Origin: Schlesneria paludicola DSM 18645
GTDB taxonomy: Bacteria; Planctomycetota; Planctomycetia; Planctomycetales; Planctomycetaceae
Assembly: GCF_000255655.1 (NCBI RefSeq)
Contig: NZ_JH636435.1
Location: 2,132,658 to 2,196,657, forward strand
Length of the DNA: 64,000 nucleotides
Reading direction: 5' to 3'
In this document: one piece after another, positions 1-8,930 of the stretch
How positions within the stretch are numbered: position 1 is the first letter of the stretch
How the letters are laid out: each line of letters opens with the position of its first letter
Translations under genes and position numbers: made by a program
Notes under the pieces: model-generated
Databases searched by the model: none
What the model saw: the letters and a program-made list of their open reading frames with translations, nothing else
Told to the model about the DNA's origin: nothing

Positions 1-1
1 G

Positions 2-1036
2 TCAGCGCCAGCAGGGGACGCCGGGACGTCGGCGGGAAATTCGAGTTTGAAACGGTTGATCATTCTCTCGAATACGGATTCACCCTTCTGGGATGCGTGT
101 CGGGAAGGGGTGCTCGCCACCAACAGTGAACTGAAACTGAAAGAGTCCGGACTGATTGCGGTGCTGGACGTCAACGATGGAACGGCCCAGGGACAATTGT
201 CCAAGCTTCAGCAGTACGGCACGCAAAGCGATATCGCGGGAATCGGAATCTCGGCACTCGACGCCGAGAACGTAGCGATCGCCGATGAACTGCGCGCGAT
301 CCAGAAGAAGGGAATCAAGATCCTGACGATCGATTCCGACGTGAAGCGTGAATCGTTCCGTGATGCACGCCACGCCTTCGTCGGAACCGACAATGCGGGG
401 GCGGGGCGCGTACTGGGGATCTGCGCCAAAGCCCTTCGACCTGAAGGAGGCGAGTACGTCGCATTCGTCGGACGTAGCGGGGCTCAGAACGCCATCGATC
501 GCATTGGAGGATTTGGTGAAGGGGCCGGAGAGAAGTTCCACTTCAAAGACACGATGACTGATGACACGGACAAAACCAAAGCGCGCGACAACGTCCGCAA
601 CGCGATGCGCAATCATCCCAACTTGAACGTGCTGGTGGGGATCTGGTCGTACAACGCCCCCGCGATCGTCGACATCGTCAAAGAGACGAATCGCCGGAAG
701 GATTTTTCGGTCGTCGTGTTCGACGCCGAACCTACGGCAATCACGGCCATGGCGGACGGAAACATCGATGTCATGGTCGTGCAAAATCCATTTCAGATGG
801 GCTACCAGGGCATTCGTGCGTTGGCCGCTTTGGTCACTGACAACAAAGCCGTCCTGACCGAGATGTATCCGAAGTTCGGTCAGCCGGACGGAGATGTCTA
901 TGACACGGGCCTGAAAGTGGTCGTGCCGAATACGGATTCACCTATTAAGGGCGACTTGTTCGAGAAGGGCGTGGAGTTCATCACACTCGACAAACTGCAG
1001 GAATGGATGAAGAAGTACGGTCTGACCGGTTCGTGA
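2..1036 (+). CDS. Sugar ABC transporter substrate-binding protein (5'-truncated)
   Basis: This is a periplasmic-binding-protein type I fold protein, probably the sugar receptor of a ribose/xylose-type ABC importer. The reading frame is open to the window edge, so the true start and the expected lipoprotein or Sec signal lie upstream; the Ser/Ala/Gly-rich first residues look like the linker after such a signal. Family-typical segments follow in order: LSNTDSPFWDA near the start, GIGISALDAENV, ILTIDSDV, FVGTDNAGAGRVLG, VGIWSYNAPAIVD, VVFDAEP and VVQNPFQMGYQG (hinge and ligand-pocket regions of the RbsB family). A TTG at 47 is a possible internal start but has no reason to be preferred. The next gene downstream is a matching RbsC-type permease, which supports an importer operon; the ATPase would lie upstream of the window. 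The sugar cannot be told from sequence. Confidence 0.88.
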   Translation, partial: SAPAGDAGTSAGNSSLKRLIILSNTDSPFWDACREGVLATNSELKLKESGLIAVLDVNDGTAQGQLSKLQQYGTQSDIAGIGISALDAENVAIADELRAIQKKGIKILTIDSDVKRESFRDARHAFVGTDNAGAGRVLGICAKALRPEGGEYVAFVGRSGAQNAIDRIGGFGEGAGEKFHFKDTMTDDTDKTKARDNVRNAMRNHPNLNVLVGIWSYNAPAIVDIVKETNRRKDFSVVVFDAEPTAITAMADGNIDVMVVQNPFQMGYQGIRALAALVTDNKAVLTEMYPKFGQPDGDVYDTGLKVVVPNTDSPIKGDLFEKGVEFITLDKLQEWMKKYGLTGS

Positions 1037-1385
1037 CCTCGCCTGTGATACGTTTCATCGTTCATGTTCGTCGTTGCCAAGCTCCTGCTTGGCAACGAAC
1101 GAGATCGCATGAGACGTTCCAAGCAGAGCTTGGTAACGAGGGGAGAGGTAACGAAGGGAAGCGAGGACGAGGGGACGAACGCTTCTTGCTCCTCGTTGCC
1201 AAGCTCCGCTTGGCAACGCGTCCTATGCGTTGGACGTGTATGTGAAGGACCGGGGCCAAGTTCCTGCTCGACAAGAACGAGATCGCATGAGGCGTTACCA
1301 AGCGGAGCTTGGTAACGAGGAAACGAGGAACATCAATTTCCGGGCTCCCGCATGTGTTGATTGCTTGAGTGAAGGTACAGAGTTC
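1037..1385. repeat. Intergenic cluster of four short palindromes
   Basis: The spacer between binding protein and permease holds four hairpin-forming units of one family: 1072-1097 (arms CGTTGCCAAGC / GCTTGGCAACG, 4-base loop), 1115-1138 (degenerate), 1194-1218 (same arms, 3-base loop) and 1293-1317 (arms CGTTACCAAGC / GCTTGGTAACG). The same units recur near 18.55-18.68, 31.02-31.25 and 58.2 kb. The frame of the permease is open back to 1230 through these repeats, but this is read-through and not coding. The hairpins could act as transcript stabilisers or attenuators between the two operon genes. Confidence 0.8.
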
Positions 1386-3095
1386 ATGACGGCTTCTGTT
1401 GTTGTCGCGTTGATCGTCATGGCGATGATTGCGATCGGTGTGATTGGTCTGCGTCAGTTCGTGTCAAAAGGCGAAGCCACGCGGCATCAGTTGGGACTGA
1501 TCGCGGCCATTTTTGTGGTCGTCTGCTGTACGACTCTATTCGATGAACATCACAACTACGTGATGAAATGGGACGTCAGCGTGATCGATCTGCTCAGGCA
1601 GACGACCATGTTGTCGCTGATTGCACTCGGAGCGGCCGTCGTCATTATCGCGGGCGGGATCGACTTGTCTGCCGGTTCGGTCATGGCATTCAGTGCCTCG
1701 ATCTGTGCGACGCTGATGGCGCTGCTCGCCCCCGAAGCGGTCAGCCAGTCGCAGCCCCTGGGAATCGGTGTCATCGTGATCGCCATCACGGGCACGCTGA
1801 TCACGGGACTCTTGGTCGGCAGCCTGCATGCCTGGCTGATCACAGAAATTGGACTGCCCCCATTTGTGGCGACGCTGGGAACGCTGGTGGGGCTGCGAAG
1901 CCTGAGCCGAGCGATTGTTGAGAACGTCACACAGACGATGCTGGGCGGGGCGCGGACGCAGATCAATATCGCCGATCCATCTTTCCGCGAGCTGTCGGGA
2001 GCGATGTCGGGAACGGTCTGGAATCTGTCGATTCTGGTCGCCGTGATTGCCGCATTTCTCTGGCTGCTGCTGGCCAAAACGGTCACCGGACGTCATCTGT
2101 ATGCGTTGGGCGGCAACGAACAAGCCGCTCGTTTGAGCGGCATTCAGACCAATCGGATGAAGTGGCTGGCCTATTGCATCAGCGCATTGCTGTCGTCGGT
2201 TGCAGGAGTGCTGTCGGTCAGTCAGTTGAGTGTCGCCGACCCACAAACGCTGGCACGCGGGTATGAGCTGAACGCGATCGCCGCCGCAGTGGTCGGCGGA
2301 TGCAGTCTGCAAGGTGGGATCGGAACCATCCCCGGCACGATCCTGGGAGCACTATTCCTGCGAGTGGTCATTGATGGTGTGGCCAAGATCATCAAGACCG
2401 GCGCGGATGTGTATGAAGGCCTGATCGTCGGCGTCCTAGTCGTCTTCGCCGTGGCGTTCACCAAATCCTCGGATGCCACGACATCCTCGCGACGAAAACT
2501 GTTTGCGGGACCACTGGGCTGGGTGACGATTCTGAATCTGACTCTACTGGCTGGAATCATGATGGCGCTGTTGGGTGCGAAACTGGTTCGCGGCCGGGTT
2601 CAGATGGATGCCGCCTGGCTGGCGCTCACGGCGGCCGTCTCGACCTTGTGCCTACTGCTGATCGTGCGGACAAGCCTGTCGCGTCAGATGAAGCGAACTC
2701 TCGGGATTGCCTGGGCGGTGATTTCCATCGCCAGCGCCATCGGTCTCGACAGGGCCTATCCCGGAGTCCAGCGTCGTTCGGCGATGTCGATGGTCCAGCA
2801 GATGGGCGGAAGCCTGAACCAAGATGACGATGCTGGAATTCGGGTCGATCTGACCGGTCAGCGTTGCGACGACGTAGCCCTGAAACGGTTGTTACCGAAG
2901 CTGCGCTACTTCAACAAGCTCTCGGAACTGCAATTGTCACAGACGGACGTCACCGACGCGGGGCTGGACGCCGTCGGCAAAACGTTTCAGGACATGCCAT
3001 CGCTCAAACGAATCGATGCCACCGACGCGAAAGTGACGAGTGGCGGCATCACGAAACTCAAACGAACGCTCGGTCAGGTCGAAGTTCGTCCGTAG
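1386..3095 (+). CDS. RbsC-type sugar ABC permease with LRR-like C-terminal extension
   Basis: This is the membrane permease of a sugar ABC importer, 569 residues from the ATG at 1386. That start is chosen because the hydrophobic N-terminus begins there and the upstream frame runs only through repeat sequence. The first about 370 residues are a normal RbsC-type permease with several membrane segments and the conserved stretches GGIDLSAGSVMAF, ALGGNEQAARLSG and AAAVVGGCSLQGGIGT. RbsC proteins are usually about 320-350 residues. Here about 200 residues are added: three more hydrophobic segments (around residues 375-470), then a soluble tail of about 80 residues that resembles one or two leucine-rich repeats (KLSELQLSQTDVTDAGLDAV, MPSLKRIDATDAKVTSGGIT). 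It follows the binding-protein gene on the same strand, so the two probably form one importer. Function of the tail is unknown. Confidence 0.88.
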   Translation: MTASVVVALIVMAMIAIGVIGLRQFVSKGEATRHQLGLIAAIFVVVCCTTLFDEHHNYVMKWDVSVIDLLRQTTMLSLIALGAAVVIIAGGIDLSAGSVMAFSASICATLMALLAPEAVSQSQPLGIGVIVIAITGTLITGLLVGSLHAWLITEIGLPPFVATLGTLVGLRSLSRAIVENVTQTMLGGARTQINIADPSFRELSGAMSGTVWNLSILVAVIAAFLWLLLAKTVTGRHLYALGGNEQAARLSGIQTNRMKWLAYCISALLSSVAGVLSVSQLSVADPQTLARGYELNAIAAAVVGGCSLQGGIGTIPGTILGALFLRVVIDGVAKIIKTGADVYEGLIVGVLVVFAVAFTKSSDATTSSRRKLFAGPLGWVTILNLTLLAGIMMALLGAKLVRGRVQMDAAWLALTAAVSTLCLLLIVRTSLSRQMKRTLGIAWAVISIASAIGLDRAYPGVQRRSAMSMVQQMGGSLNQDDDAGIRVDLTGQRCDDVALKRLLPKLRYFNKLSELQLSQTDVTDAGLDAVGKTFQDMPSLKRIDATDAKVTSGGITKLKRTLGQVEVRP

Positions 3096-3248
3096 GGATT
3101 GAACGAGACGACCGTGTTGGCACACCGACTCTTCGGGTGGCAAGATGGGACCAACGATCACTGAACTCGCCGGGGTTTCGGCAATCCCATCCCCCCTGCC
3201 ACCAGACGCGTCTGTTTCGTCCTGACGAAGCACTGTCCCGACAAAGCA

Positions 3249-4712
3249 CTACTCGCTGAACTCATCGAGTTCGCGGGGAGCGGTCAACAGCTTGCCGACG
3301 AATTGCGAGGTGGGCAGGTTTCCCAAAAGGTAGGTATGCCGACCTTCTCGCACCATGATCTTGGTATGGGCGGGCGTGCCAAAGTCACCTTGTCGTTGCG
3401 AAGGTCTCAGCGTCACCTGATGTTCGCCTGCGGGCAATTCGACGCGAAAGACCTGGATCGTATCAGGCAAGAGACCCCAACAGCGCGTGTCAGCCGATTC
3501 CGAGGCTTCCCAGGCCACTCCCGCCGCCATCACGGCCAGGCTGGTCAGCGAATCTTTCTGGACGTCGGCGACTTCTTCGATGCCGTAGATGATCCCCTTT
3601 TTCACGACGCGACGGGCGACGGCCCGCGCGAGCACTTGAGGATAGAGCGCCTGCTGCTGGCGCACGGCCATCTCGCCGATATCGACAATGGTGGCCGTCT
3701 TTCCAACGGCTTTGCCGTCGATGTTCACGGAGACGCAATCGGCCACCGGAACGAAATTGACGACGCGTGGAATCTTTACCGGCGCGAAGGTTGGCGGAAT
3801 GTTGCGATTCGCAAAGCAATTGAAAATGCGGTCGGCCAGGAGCAGTTCGATCTGCGTCACCGGTTCGATGGCTTCTTCTTTGATCGGACCGCGGCCCACC
3901 AGGGTGAAGATGTACAATGCCCCATTGCCTGGGTGCATTGGAACTTCGTACTGGCAACGCTGAAGGTCCGTTTGACCGTCGCGGAACTTCGGTTCCCAAT
4001 TCGCGACTTGAACGCGAGCACGCACGGCTTCGGTCAGCGTCAGCGGGGATTCTTCCGCCAGCATTCCGCGGATGTAGGGGCCCAGCGCGACCTGTTTGAA
4101 CGCCAGAACGGGATTCTTGTCCTTGTCTTCGTCTTTGTACTTTTCATCGACGGTTTGGATGATCTCTTGTTGCTTGTCGACCATCTGCTTGGCGTAAGCC
4201 CCGGCGTCGCCGCCCTCGGACATCAGATTCGATATCGACAGCATCGCGCGGACGAGAACTTTTTCGTAGTCTTCGCCGGCATAGGCCCGGGCGTTATCGT
4301 CGGTCAACATCGACGCCACGGCTTTCGTTGCATCGAAGTCTTCCAGTTCATCGAACCGGTCTCGCACTTTTCGCAGGTGCTGCTCTGCTTCTTTCGGCCG
4401 CCCCGATGCCAGTTCGATGATCGCCTTATCGAGCAAGAGGACGTCGCGTTCGCCCTTCCGCTTTTTCAGCAGTTTGTCGACATGCTCTTCGGCTTCGGAC
4501 AAACGACCGTCGAAAAACGCCATGCGAATCGGCTGCACGCGATCAAAGTGCGATGCACATCCGGTGAGCGCGAGGACGAGCAGACTGAGACAGTGCAGGG
4601 CGGTCCCGCCGAATGATCGGCTCAATGAGTGAAGGCGTGCGGGTGTCGACGATGCCGATCGGGCATTCCTGCAATTCGTTCCTCGGCAATCGGCCAGCAA
4701 CGGATAGTTCAT
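3249..4712 (-). CDS. COG3014-like lipoprotein of unknown function
   Basis: This is a predicted exported lipoprotein of 487 residues. The start at 4712 (MNYPLL) is preferred over a GTG at 4739 because GAGGT sits a few bases before it. A hydrophobic stretch ends in a lipobox-like LALTGC around residue 52. The mature part begins with helical, TPR-like sequence (GRLSEAEEHVDKLLKKRKGE, GRPKEAEQHLRKVRDRF) and continues with a mixed alpha/beta domain. Overall composition and the partner gene resemble COG3014, a family found beside lpoB-type genes in other Gram-negative bacteria. It lies 37 bases after the LpoB-like gene on the same strand, so the two are likely co-transcribed. The role is unknown; a link to cell-envelope or peptidoglycan synthesis is inferred from the neighbour only. 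Confidence 0.75.
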   Translation of the reverse strand: MNYPLLADCRGTNCRNARSASSTPARLHSLSRSFGGTALHCLSLLVLALTGCASHFDRVQPIRMAFFDGRLSEAEEHVDKLLKKRKGERDVLLLDKAIIELASGRPKEAEQHLRKVRDRFDELEDFDATKAVASMLTDDNARAYAGEDYEKVLVRAMLSISNLMSEGGDAGAYAKQMVDKQQEIIQTVDEKYKDEDKDKNPVLAFKQVALGPYIRGMLAEESPLTLTEAVRARVQVANWEPKFRDGQTDLQRCQYEVPMHPGNGALYIFTLVGRGPIKEEAIEPVTQIELLLADRIFNCFANRNIPPTFAPVKIPRVVNFVPVADCVSVNIDGKAVGKTATIVDIGEMAVRQQQALYPQVLARAVARRVVKKGIIYGIEEVADVQKDSLTSLAVMAAGVAWEASESADTRCWGLLPDTIQVFRVELPAGEHQVTLRPSQRQGDFGTPAHTKIMVREGRHTYLLGNLPTSQFVGKLLTAPRELDEFSE

Positions 4713-4749
4713 GGCGACCTCGGTCAATCGTCCGCTCACAACTTGAATC

Positions 4750-5424
4750 TCAGCCCGCTCCGTAGTGCTTGAGCTTGCCGAGTTTCGATTTGTGATAACC
4801 CTTGCGGATTTCAGCCGATTCCGTTTCGGTCTTGCCGGTGGCCAGATTGACCAGTTCCAGCGTCAACAGATAGTCGCGCTGGTAGTCCTTATTGTTGCTC
4901 TTCGTCGTTCCCGACGTGATGGTCGCGTAGAGCGCATAGTCGATCGGTTCTTGCTCTTGCTCCATGATCGCGGCGAATTTGCGCCGTGCGGCGGGCTTAT
5001 ACAAGTCATCGGGGCGCAAGCCAGCCTCTTGCAAACCGGATCTGACCAGACGGGCACTGACCAGTTCGAAGGCCTCGGAATCATTGATGATTGTGTTGAC
5101 CTTCTGGTAGATCTGATCTCCAAAATCACCGATCTCTTCGGCACTGCGGTTGTCGACGTGCAGGAAGCAGACGCGTTTCTTGCACGGAACGCCATCGTGC
5201 GAAGTCAACTGAACGGTGTTCATCTCACGACCGAGCAACTGGCTGACCGACGTCTGTATCAGTGGTTCCCAGGTTTCAGCCCCGGCGGTATGGCTGCCGA
5301 CCATGTTTTCGTCGGTGCCTTTCAGCACGTGGGCGTATTGATGCCCCTTGCAGCCAACACCGAATGTCATCAGCAATGCCGAGGCCGACATGCCAAGATT
5401 CTGAATGAAACGCCGCCGATCCAT
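4750..5424 (-). CDS. LpoB-like penicillin-binding-protein activator lipoprotein
   Basis: The protein resembles the LpoB/YcfM family, outer-membrane lipoproteins that activate bifunctional penicillin-binding proteins. The start at 5424 is preferred over 5478 because GGGAGCGGAG lies just upstream and the signal sequence begins there. The N-terminus reads MDRRRFIQNLG, a hydrophobic run, then GVGC, so it looks like a lipoprotein with a twin-arginine-like signal. The C-terminal half carries the family-like stretch DYLLTLELVNLATGKTETES preceded by IDYALYATITSGTT, as in LpoB (ability of the domain to recognise two conserved beta strands). Length 224 residues is near that of LpoB (about 210). It is first in a two-gene operon with the COG3014-like lipoprotein. 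Whether a cognate class A PBP exists in this organism cannot be judged here. Confidence 0.75.
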   Translation of the reverse strand: MDRRRFIQNLGMSASALLMTFGVGCKGHQYAHVLKGTDENMVGSHTAGAETWEPLIQTSVSQLLGREMNTVQLTSHDGVPCKKRVCFLHVDNRSAEEIGDFGDQIYQKVNTIINDSEAFELVSARLVRSGLQEAGLRPDDLYKPAARRKFAAIMEQEQEPIDYALYATITSGTTKSNNKDYQRDYLLTLELVNLATGKTETESAEIRKGYHKSKLGKLKHYGAG

Positions 5425-5879
5425 GGCTCCGCTCCCGACAACAATCCGTATAACGCCTGAGTTGATAAATAGCCTCAATCCATTGAGACCACTTCGTCAA
5501 TCAGGTTGCCACCATCGGGAAACATTCCACCACGATGGCAGACAGGTCCGTGCTATCCATTTCGACCAGACCGCAGCAATTCTTCACACCAGACCATGAA
5601 GCATTGCGAAGGTGGAAGAGGATGGTAGTCAGATGGGGAGAATGCGAACAGACGGATTTTGCCGGGCGGCAGGTTCTGCCGGGCCATGTCCACTGCCAAA
5701 GTGAGTTTCCGTTCAGATGTGGCGACGACGATCGATCTTCCGTGAATCGGTGCCCTGGACGCAAAACAAGCCGCCCGACGAATCGGAGCGGCTTGATGAG
5801 ATCGTATTGGGGTTCACGACGACGGGCAGTTCGTAGGCCCAGACGCGGTCAAATTCCGCCGGAAGACGAGTCCCCAGAA
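5425..5879. other. Intergenic region between lpoB-like gene and cphA
   Basis: The region holds the leader of the leftward LpoB-like gene and the 3' end of the leftward cyanophycin synthetase transcript, including a terminator-like hairpin at 5763-5795. Short frames exist but none has a ribosome binding site or recognisable product. Confidence 0.5.
5763..5795 (-). terminator. Intrinsic terminator after cphA
   Basis: A perfect 8-base inverted repeat (CAAGCCGC / GCGGCTTG, 13-base loop) is followed, reading on the minus strand, by TTTTGC. It lies 85 bases past the stop codon of the leftward cyanophycin synthetase gene, the normal place for a Rho-independent terminator. Confidence 0.6.
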
Positions 5880-8513
5880 CTATTTTCGGCTGACGGACAA
5901 TTGTTCAGAGGCCAGTTTCGGCAGCAACTGTTGCACGAACGCAATCGCCTCTTCAACCTGGTCCGCCTGGATCAGCACCAGATCGCCGGGAACCATTTGA
6001 CGGAGCGTCATTTCAATCGCCTTCATCTCGCCCCGCGTTTCAACGACGTTCTCTGGTCGCAACCGTTTACCCAGGGCAAACCCTTTGCGCATCAGGCGAC
6101 AGACTTCTCCGTCTTCGCGACCACGTGTACATGCGTCTTCATAGAGCACCATGAAGTCGAAGCCGTTCGCAATCAATTCCGCCTGACGGATGATGTCTTC
6201 GTCGCGGCGGTCGCCTGCGGCCGTGTAGACGATGACACGTCGTTCGTGCGGCATCTTGTTGAACGCTTCGCACAAGGCGGTGATCGCCGCCGCGTTGTGT
6301 CCGTAGTCGATGACAATCGTCGATCCCTGGAACTGCAGCACGTTGAACCGTGCGGGCACTTTCTGAGTATCGTTGACGAAGGTTTCCAACGCATGTCGAA
6401 TCATTTCGAACGGCACGCCCAGAGTCCATGCCGCCGAAGCCGCCGCCATGGCGTTTTCAACCTGGAATCCGATCAGACCGCCGAACGTCAATGGGACGGA
6501 ATCGAGCAGAGCAATTCGAGCTTCCCACGATCCTTCGGCCGCCATGATGCAGTTGTTTCGCACATACACCACTTTTCCCCCTTTGGCGCGATGTGACACC
6601 AGTAGCGGATTCGTGGGCGACTTCGAGAAGAACAGAGTCTTCCCCGGGCAATACTCGGCCATTGAAGCGGTGAGCGGGTCATCGGCATTGAGGACGGCGT
6701 AGCCCGATGGCGACACCGATTCAACGATCACGCGTTTGACACGAGCGAGTTGTTCGGGCGTTTCAATCCCGTTCAGCCCCAGATGATCGCCGTCGGCAAT
6801 GTTCGTCACGACTGCGGTATTGCAGAGATCGAAGCCCAAACCTTCCCGCAGGATTCCGCCACGTGCGGTTTCCAGCACGGCCGCCTCGACGGCTGGATTC
6901 GCGAGAACGGTTCGTGCGCTCTTTGGGCCACTGCAGTCGCCGGTATCCAGGCGGCGGTCGTTCAGGTACACCCCGTCGGTGCAGGTCATTCCCACGCGTT
7001 TGCCGGTGCAACGCAGGATGTGCGAGATCAAACGGGTTGTCGTCGTCTTTCCGTTTGTGCCTGACAGGGCCACGATTGGAATGCGACCATCATCTTCGGG
7101 TTTGAACATCGTACCGACGATCGCTTCGCCGACGGCGCGTGGCTTTCCGGCCGACGGTTCCAAGTGCATTCGCAGCCCGGGTGCGGCGTTAATCTCAACA
7201 ATGATCCCGCCTTGTTGTTCCAGCGGGCGGCTGATGTCTTGGCACACGACGTCGACGCCGGCGATATCCAGACCGACCATCTGCACACCGTCGATGACAC
7301 GGGCCGCGACTTCAGGATGAACCAGATCGGTCACGTCGGTCGCCGATCCACCCGTGCTCAGGTTGGCATTGCGTCGAATCAGCACGATTTGGCCGGCGGC
7401 GGGAATGGAATCGACGGTCAATCCCTGTTCCTGCAGGACACCCTTTGCGATCTCATCCAGTCGCAGTTTGCTGAGCGATGTGGCGTGATCTTCCCCACGA
7501 CGCGGGTCCTTATTCGCCTCTTCGACCAGTTGATTGATAGTGTGACGTCCATCGCCCGTCACCTGGGGCGGTTCGCGACGAGCCGCGGCCACCAGTTTGT
7601 AACCAATCACCAGCAGTCGATAGTCTGCTCCGTGTGCGAACTTTTCGCAGATGATCTCGTCGCCTTCTTCAATCGCGGCGGCGTAGGCGGCCAAGACTTG
7701 TTCACGCGTATTCAGATTGCAGGCGACGCCACGTCCCTGATTGCCGTCCTGCGGCTTGATCACCACCGGGACACCGATCTGCTGCGCGGCCGCCCAGGCG
7801 TCTTCCGCGCTGGTGACAGGTCGACCTTTCGGAACGGGGACACCGACGGCATCCAGCAACTGCTTCGTCAATTCTTTATCTTGGACAATCGATTCGGCGA
7901 CGGCCGACGTGCGATCGGTTTCGGCCGCCAGAATGCGATGTTGCTTACAACCGTATCCAAGTTGCACCAAACTGCGATCATTTAGACGGCGCGCCGGGAT
8001 GCCTCGAGCCAGTGCGGCGCGGACGATTGAGCCGGTGCTGGGGCCGAGACGAATCTGTTGATCGAGGCTGCGGATCGTGGCGACGCGCGCGGTGCTGTCG
8101 AAGTTTTGACCATCGATCGCGGCTTTTACCAGTTCGGCAGCAGCGGCAAGCGCCATTCGGCCGACAGGTTCTTCACAGTATTGGACGGCGATTTTGCAGA
8201 CACCCGCCGGTTTAAACTCGGAAACTCGGGCGAACTTGACGGCGCAACCCGCATGCTGCTGCAGCGCAATCATCGCTCTCGCGACGAGTTCGGCCAAGAG
8301 CATGGACGACGTCCGCCCGATGGTCTCGTTCTCGTCGTCAGGACTGGCCGGACGATTCAGTTCCGGCAGCATCGTGACTGCTCTATTCCGAATCGCGTCA
8401 ATCTCTTGCGTCGTTTTATCAAGATGCATGGCGTTATCGATCTCAACTTCCAGAACGGTGAGTTGCGACCAGATATTCGGACCTCGCAAAGCGCGCGTTG
8501 TCCCGAGATTCAT
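5880..8513 (-). CDS. cphA: Cyanophycin synthetase (first paralogue, intact motifs)
   Basis: This enzyme makes cyanophycin, the Asp-backbone polymer with Arg side chains used as a nitrogen store, using two ATP-driven ligations. At 877 residues it has the usual CphA length and order. The N-terminal domain starts with LRGPNIWSQLTVLEVEI, as in all CphA. An ATP-grasp domain adds Asp (VVIKPQDGNQGRGV near residue 255; EINAAPGLRMH near 420). A Mur-ligase-like domain adds Arg, with P-loop SGTNGKTTTTR near residue 485, DYGHN near 736 and GDRRDED near 768. All key Mur motifs are present. The ATP-grasp loop has NQG where NHG is usual. A second paralogue lies 417 bases upstream on the same strand, so both may be co-transcribed. 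No cyanophycinase gene is in the window. Confidence 0.93.
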   Translation of the reverse strand: MNLGTTRALRGPNIWSQLTVLEVEIDNAMHLDKTTQEIDAIRNRAVTMLPELNRPASPDDENETIGRTSSMLLAELVARAMIALQQHAGCAVKFARVSEFKPAGVCKIAVQYCEEPVGRMALAAAAELVKAAIDGQNFDSTARVATIRSLDQQIRLGPSTGSIVRAALARGIPARRLNDRSLVQLGYGCKQHRILAAETDRTSAVAESIVQDKELTKQLLDAVGVPVPKGRPVTSAEDAWAAAQQIGVPVVIKPQDGNQGRGVACNLNTREQVLAAYAAAIEEGDEIICEKFAHGADYRLLVIGYKLVAAARREPPQVTGDGRHTINQLVEEANKDPRRGEDHATSLSKLRLDEIAKGVLQEQGLTVDSIPAAGQIVLIRRNANLSTGGSATDVTDLVHPEVAARVIDGVQMVGLDIAGVDVVCQDISRPLEQQGGIIVEINAAPGLRMHLEPSAGKPRAVGEAIVGTMFKPEDDGRIPIVALSGTNGKTTTTRLISHILRCTGKRVGMTCTDGVYLNDRRLDTGDCSGPKSARTVLANPAVEAAVLETARGGILREGLGFDLCNTAVVTNIADGDHLGLNGIETPEQLARVKRVIVESVSPSGYAVLNADDPLTASMAEYCPGKTLFFSKSPTNPLLVSHRAKGGKVVYVRNNCIMAAEGSWEARIALLDSVPLTFGGLIGFQVENAMAAASAAWTLGVPFEMIRHALETFVNDTQKVPARFNVLQFQGSTIVIDYGHNAAAITALCEAFNKMPHERRVIVYTAAGDRRDEDIIRQAELIANGFDFMVLYEDACTRGREDGEVCRLMRKGFALGKRLRPENVVETRGEMKAIEMTLRQMVPGDLVLIQADQVEEAIAFVQQLLPKLASEQLSVSRK

Positions 8514-8930
8514 GATTCGTACATCCTTACAGCGCTTGTTTCGTTGTCCAGCGATGTCCTGATTCCAGTGAACCGCGCGGTCACTGTTGCCCTGAGGTGA
8601 TGAACTCCATACCTCATTGCTCCTGCGAGCACCCAGACTTTTGGGGAATCCTGCATCCTGGAACTTGTCTCGATCGTTTCGACTCGGTCATCCGTCACTG
8701 CGACAACCGATCGAAGGTTTGTTCGTCGCGGTGACGAGAGCAAACGGTTGCAATCGTCGTACCGATACGAACGAGTGATGTTCATTGAACGCGATTTCGC
8801 GTTTGTAACCCTTTATTCCGCAGGGATGTTTTCACTGTCTTCACCAATTTCACCACCGACATTTGTTTCTTCTTCGATTGTTACAATTTCATCGTGACCG
8901 AGTTGATCGTTTGGAATCAGCCCTGGTCTT
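8514..8930. other. Spacer between the two cyanophycin synthetase genes
   Basis: This 417-base spacer separates two leftward paralogues. A 91-codon frame (8510-8785, minus) has no ribosome binding site and no recognisable protein character, so it is not called. No repeat or hairpin stands out. Confidence 0.5.

Noticed and set aside
3303-4616. 437-codon frame on the plus strand
   Set aside because: It lies entirely opposite the COG3014-like lipoprotein gene, is full of His/Arg/Asp as expected of an antisense frame, and has no binding site.
5535-6596. 353-codon frame on the plus strand
   Set aside because: It is antisense to the cyanophycin synthetase 3' end, starts in the spacer and crosses its terminator; no family features.
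8510-8785. 91-codon frame between the cphA genes
   Set aside because: No ribosome binding site, no recognisable features; overlaps the cphA start.
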